DNA of 42,113 nucleotides from Bacteroidota bacterium (GTDB lineage: Bacteria; Bacteroidota; Bacteroidia; B-17B0; Aurantibacillaceae). The translations under genes were made by a program, and so were the position numbers. The stretch lies in NCBI GenBank assembly GCA_021323535.1, contig JAJONO010000040.1, positions 1-42,113 on the forward strand, in the 5' to 3' direction. How positions within the stretch are numbered: position 1 is the stretch's first letter; the number at the start of each line of letters is the position of its first letter. The notes under the pieces were generated by a model. The model was given only the letters and a program-made list of their open reading frames with translations. It had not been told where the DNA came from and did not search any database. Positions 41,076 through 42,113 of this stretch are shown here, one piece after another.

Positions 41076-41786
41076 TTATTCGAATTTGAAGTTTATTTTT
41101 ACCGAACCTTTCTGTTCTTCGATTTTATTGTCTTCGCTGAATTTTATAGCAGTAGCGATTTGTTTTGCTTTTAATTTCAAAATAGAACTTGCTGTAGTTG
41201 TTCCGCGTCCGTTCGGATTCGCTTCAATCACATTTCCTTTTTTATCAACGTAAATATCTACCACTACAACGCCCTCTTCTTTCATATCGGTTGGCATGGA
41301 TGGAAAACTGATCACTTTTCTGCGACCGAGCTGAACCATTACCATGTTGTTTTTATCTGTAGTAATTTTTGATTCAGTAAAATCTCCTGAAGAGGTTGTT
41401 GTACCTGTTCCAGGTGTATCTGCGGAAACATTTTGTTTCGTTTCTCTGCCGGAAATAGTTTTTTGATTTTTGTACTTGTCTGAAATTTCTTCGATGATGC
41501 TTTTTTGTTTCATCTCAATGTTCCCTTGCTCATCGATCTTCACACTTTCTTTTTCTTTTGCGGAAGCTACTTCCGGTGTTTTTTCAACGACAGCTGCCGG
41601 CTGTGAAACTGCAGCTGAACCCAATTGAACTTCGACACCGGCACTTTCTTTTTCGGAAACAGTTTCCTTATCCGGTTCAATAATATATTTCAATGCAAAA
41701 AAAAGAAAGAGTAAAGAAATGCTTAGCGTTGTAATTCCTGCAGAAATGATTCTGTGTCGCTTTTTGTCTGAATCGGATAGGTTCAT
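41076..41786 (-). CDS. TonB-family energy-transducer-like protein
   Basis: The 236-residue protein has a cytoplasmic N-terminus, a membrane helix (about 14-36), a long flexible periplasmic linker (40-150, rich in E, K, S, T) and a TonB-like C-terminal domain (about 155-236). That domain contains EEGVVVVDIYVDKKGNVIEANPNGRGTTTASS and ATAIKFS, the usual strand-turn-strand and helix pattern. It would span the periplasm and contact the outer membrane, driven by an ExbBD/TolQR complex that is probably encoded just outside the window. It lies upstream of folC and downstream of a close paralogue (41829-42113). Confidence 0.9.
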   Translation of the reverse strand: MNLSDSDKKRHRIISAGITTLSISLLFLFFALKYIIEPDKETVSEKESAGVEVQLGSAAVSQPAAVVEKTPEVASAKEKESVKIDEQGNIEMKQKSIIEEISDKYKNQKTISGRETKQNVSADTPGTGTTTSSGDFTESKITTDKNNMVMVQLGRRKVISFPSMPTDMKEEGVVVVDIYVDKKGNVIEANPNGRGTTTASSILKLKAKQIATAIKFSEDNKIEEQKGSVKINFKFE

Positions 41787-41828
41787 TCTTTTTAATTTAA
41801 AACGGTACTAATATACAATAGTTACAGT

Positions 41829-42113
41829 TTAATCGAATGAGAATACAATAGTGATGGTTCCCTTTTGCTCTTCAAACTTTCCGTCCACATTAAACTTAGT
41901 GGCCAGTGCAGTTTGTTTTGCTTTTGCTTTGAGGATGGCACTGCTGGTTGTTGTTCCGCGTCCGTTTGGGTTCGCCTCAATTACATTTCCTTCGCTGTCT
42001 ACAGTAATTTCAACAACTACTTTACCTTCTTCTTTAGTATCTTTTGGTAATACAGGAGGTTTTACGATGGCGCGGCCAGCAAGGCTTACGCCAATTTTTC
42101 CACCGCCAAAACC
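41829..42113 (-). CDS. C-terminal part of a second TonB-family protein, cut by window edge
   Basis: The frame is open from base 42113 to the stop at 41829-41831, giving the last 94 residues of a protein. It contains EEGKVVVEITVDSEGNVIEANPNGRGTTTSSA, nearly the same as the neighbouring gene, and ends TIVFSFD. About 20-base identical stretches also exist at DNA level, so this is a tandem duplication. The glycine-rich start (GFGGGKIGV) is the end of the linker found before TonB domains. Forty-two bases separate it from the next gene. The N-terminal membrane anchor is outside the window. Confidence 0.88.
   Translation of the reverse strand, partial: GFGGGKIGVSLAGRAIVKPPVLPKDTKEEGKVVVEITVDSEGNVIEANPNGRGTTTSSAILKAKAKQTALATKFNVDGKFEEQKGTITIVFSFD

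Noticed and set aside
1-42113. CRISPR arrays, prophage, insertion sequences, tRNA or rRNA genes, toxin-antitoxin or defence islands
   Set aside because: No regularly spaced repeats, transposase or integrase motifs, RNA gene folds or nuclease-type defence genes were seen on either strand.

Overview
The window is chromosomal DNA of a member of the Bacteroidota, most likely a free-living, aerobic Flavobacteriales- or Sphingobacteriales-like bacterium. The evidence is: four type IX secretion (T9SS) cargo proteins with type A or gliding-type C-terminal domains; signal peptides ending in AQ; a long, three-domain-type IspG; HisKA_3 two-component proteins; promoters matching the Bacteroidota consensus TTG/TTTG-N19-20-TAnnTTTG; and an almost complete lack of Shine-Dalgarno sequences. 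No tRNA, rRNA, CRISPR array, transposase, integrase or origin was seen, and no stretch longer than about 300 bases lacks a gene.

Layout. 1-5616 (minus): two tandem pairs, each a small secreted protein followed by a giant Ig-like-repeat surface protein; the last giant gene runs off the left edge. 5866-6462 (minus): DUF1287 exported putative hydrolase. 6569-8844 (plus): rmlA, polyprenyl diphosphate synthase and a hotdog thioesterase. 8888-13728 (minus): a secreted beta-propeller, then a YfiR-TPR-HAMP/SpoIIE phosphatase operon. 13820-15779 (plus): an ECF sigma factor overlapping an anti-sigma-like membrane protein with a degenerate TonB-like C-terminus. 15858-16763 (minus): RlmI-like methyltransferase. 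16862-23524 (plus): a sugar-type MFS transporter, a TsdA-like diheme cytochrome c, the PmpA/PmpB-type YeeE/YedE pair, a Tat-exported SoxB-like protein and a membrane-anchored propeller. 23567-29726 (plus): GH92 glycosidase, a lipoprotein, a TPR histidine kinase and a LuxR-type regulator. 29995-32295: two T9SS type A cargo proteins. 32385-34322: ispG. 34356-36367 (minus): PAS-PAS histidine kinase and a CheY-like regulator, divergent from a Dps gene. 37136-38541 (minus): a compact three-gene set (PH-like membrane protein, double SH3 protein, four-helix membrane protein). 38577-39638: a serine hydrolase with altered catalytic motifs. 39770-42113 (minus): folC downstream of two tandem TonB-family genes, the second cut by the right edge.

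The most striking region is 18472-22425. Its proteins match a thiosulfate dehydrogenase/tetrathionate reductase (TsdA), a thiosulfate/sulfur-compound importer (PmpAB) and SoxB, but no SoxYZ, SoxAX or SoxCD is present in the window. This suggests a minimal or rewired inorganic-sulfur pathway. The YfiR-TPR-SpoIIE operon, which appears to attach a YfiR-type periplasmic sensor to a phosphatase output instead of a diguanylate cyclase, and the sigma/TonB-like anti-sigma pair are the next most interesting. Several promoters place the TAnnTTTG box only 4-7 bases before the ATG, which points to leaderless mRNAs. All family assignments come from reading motifs by eye; no database search was possible.
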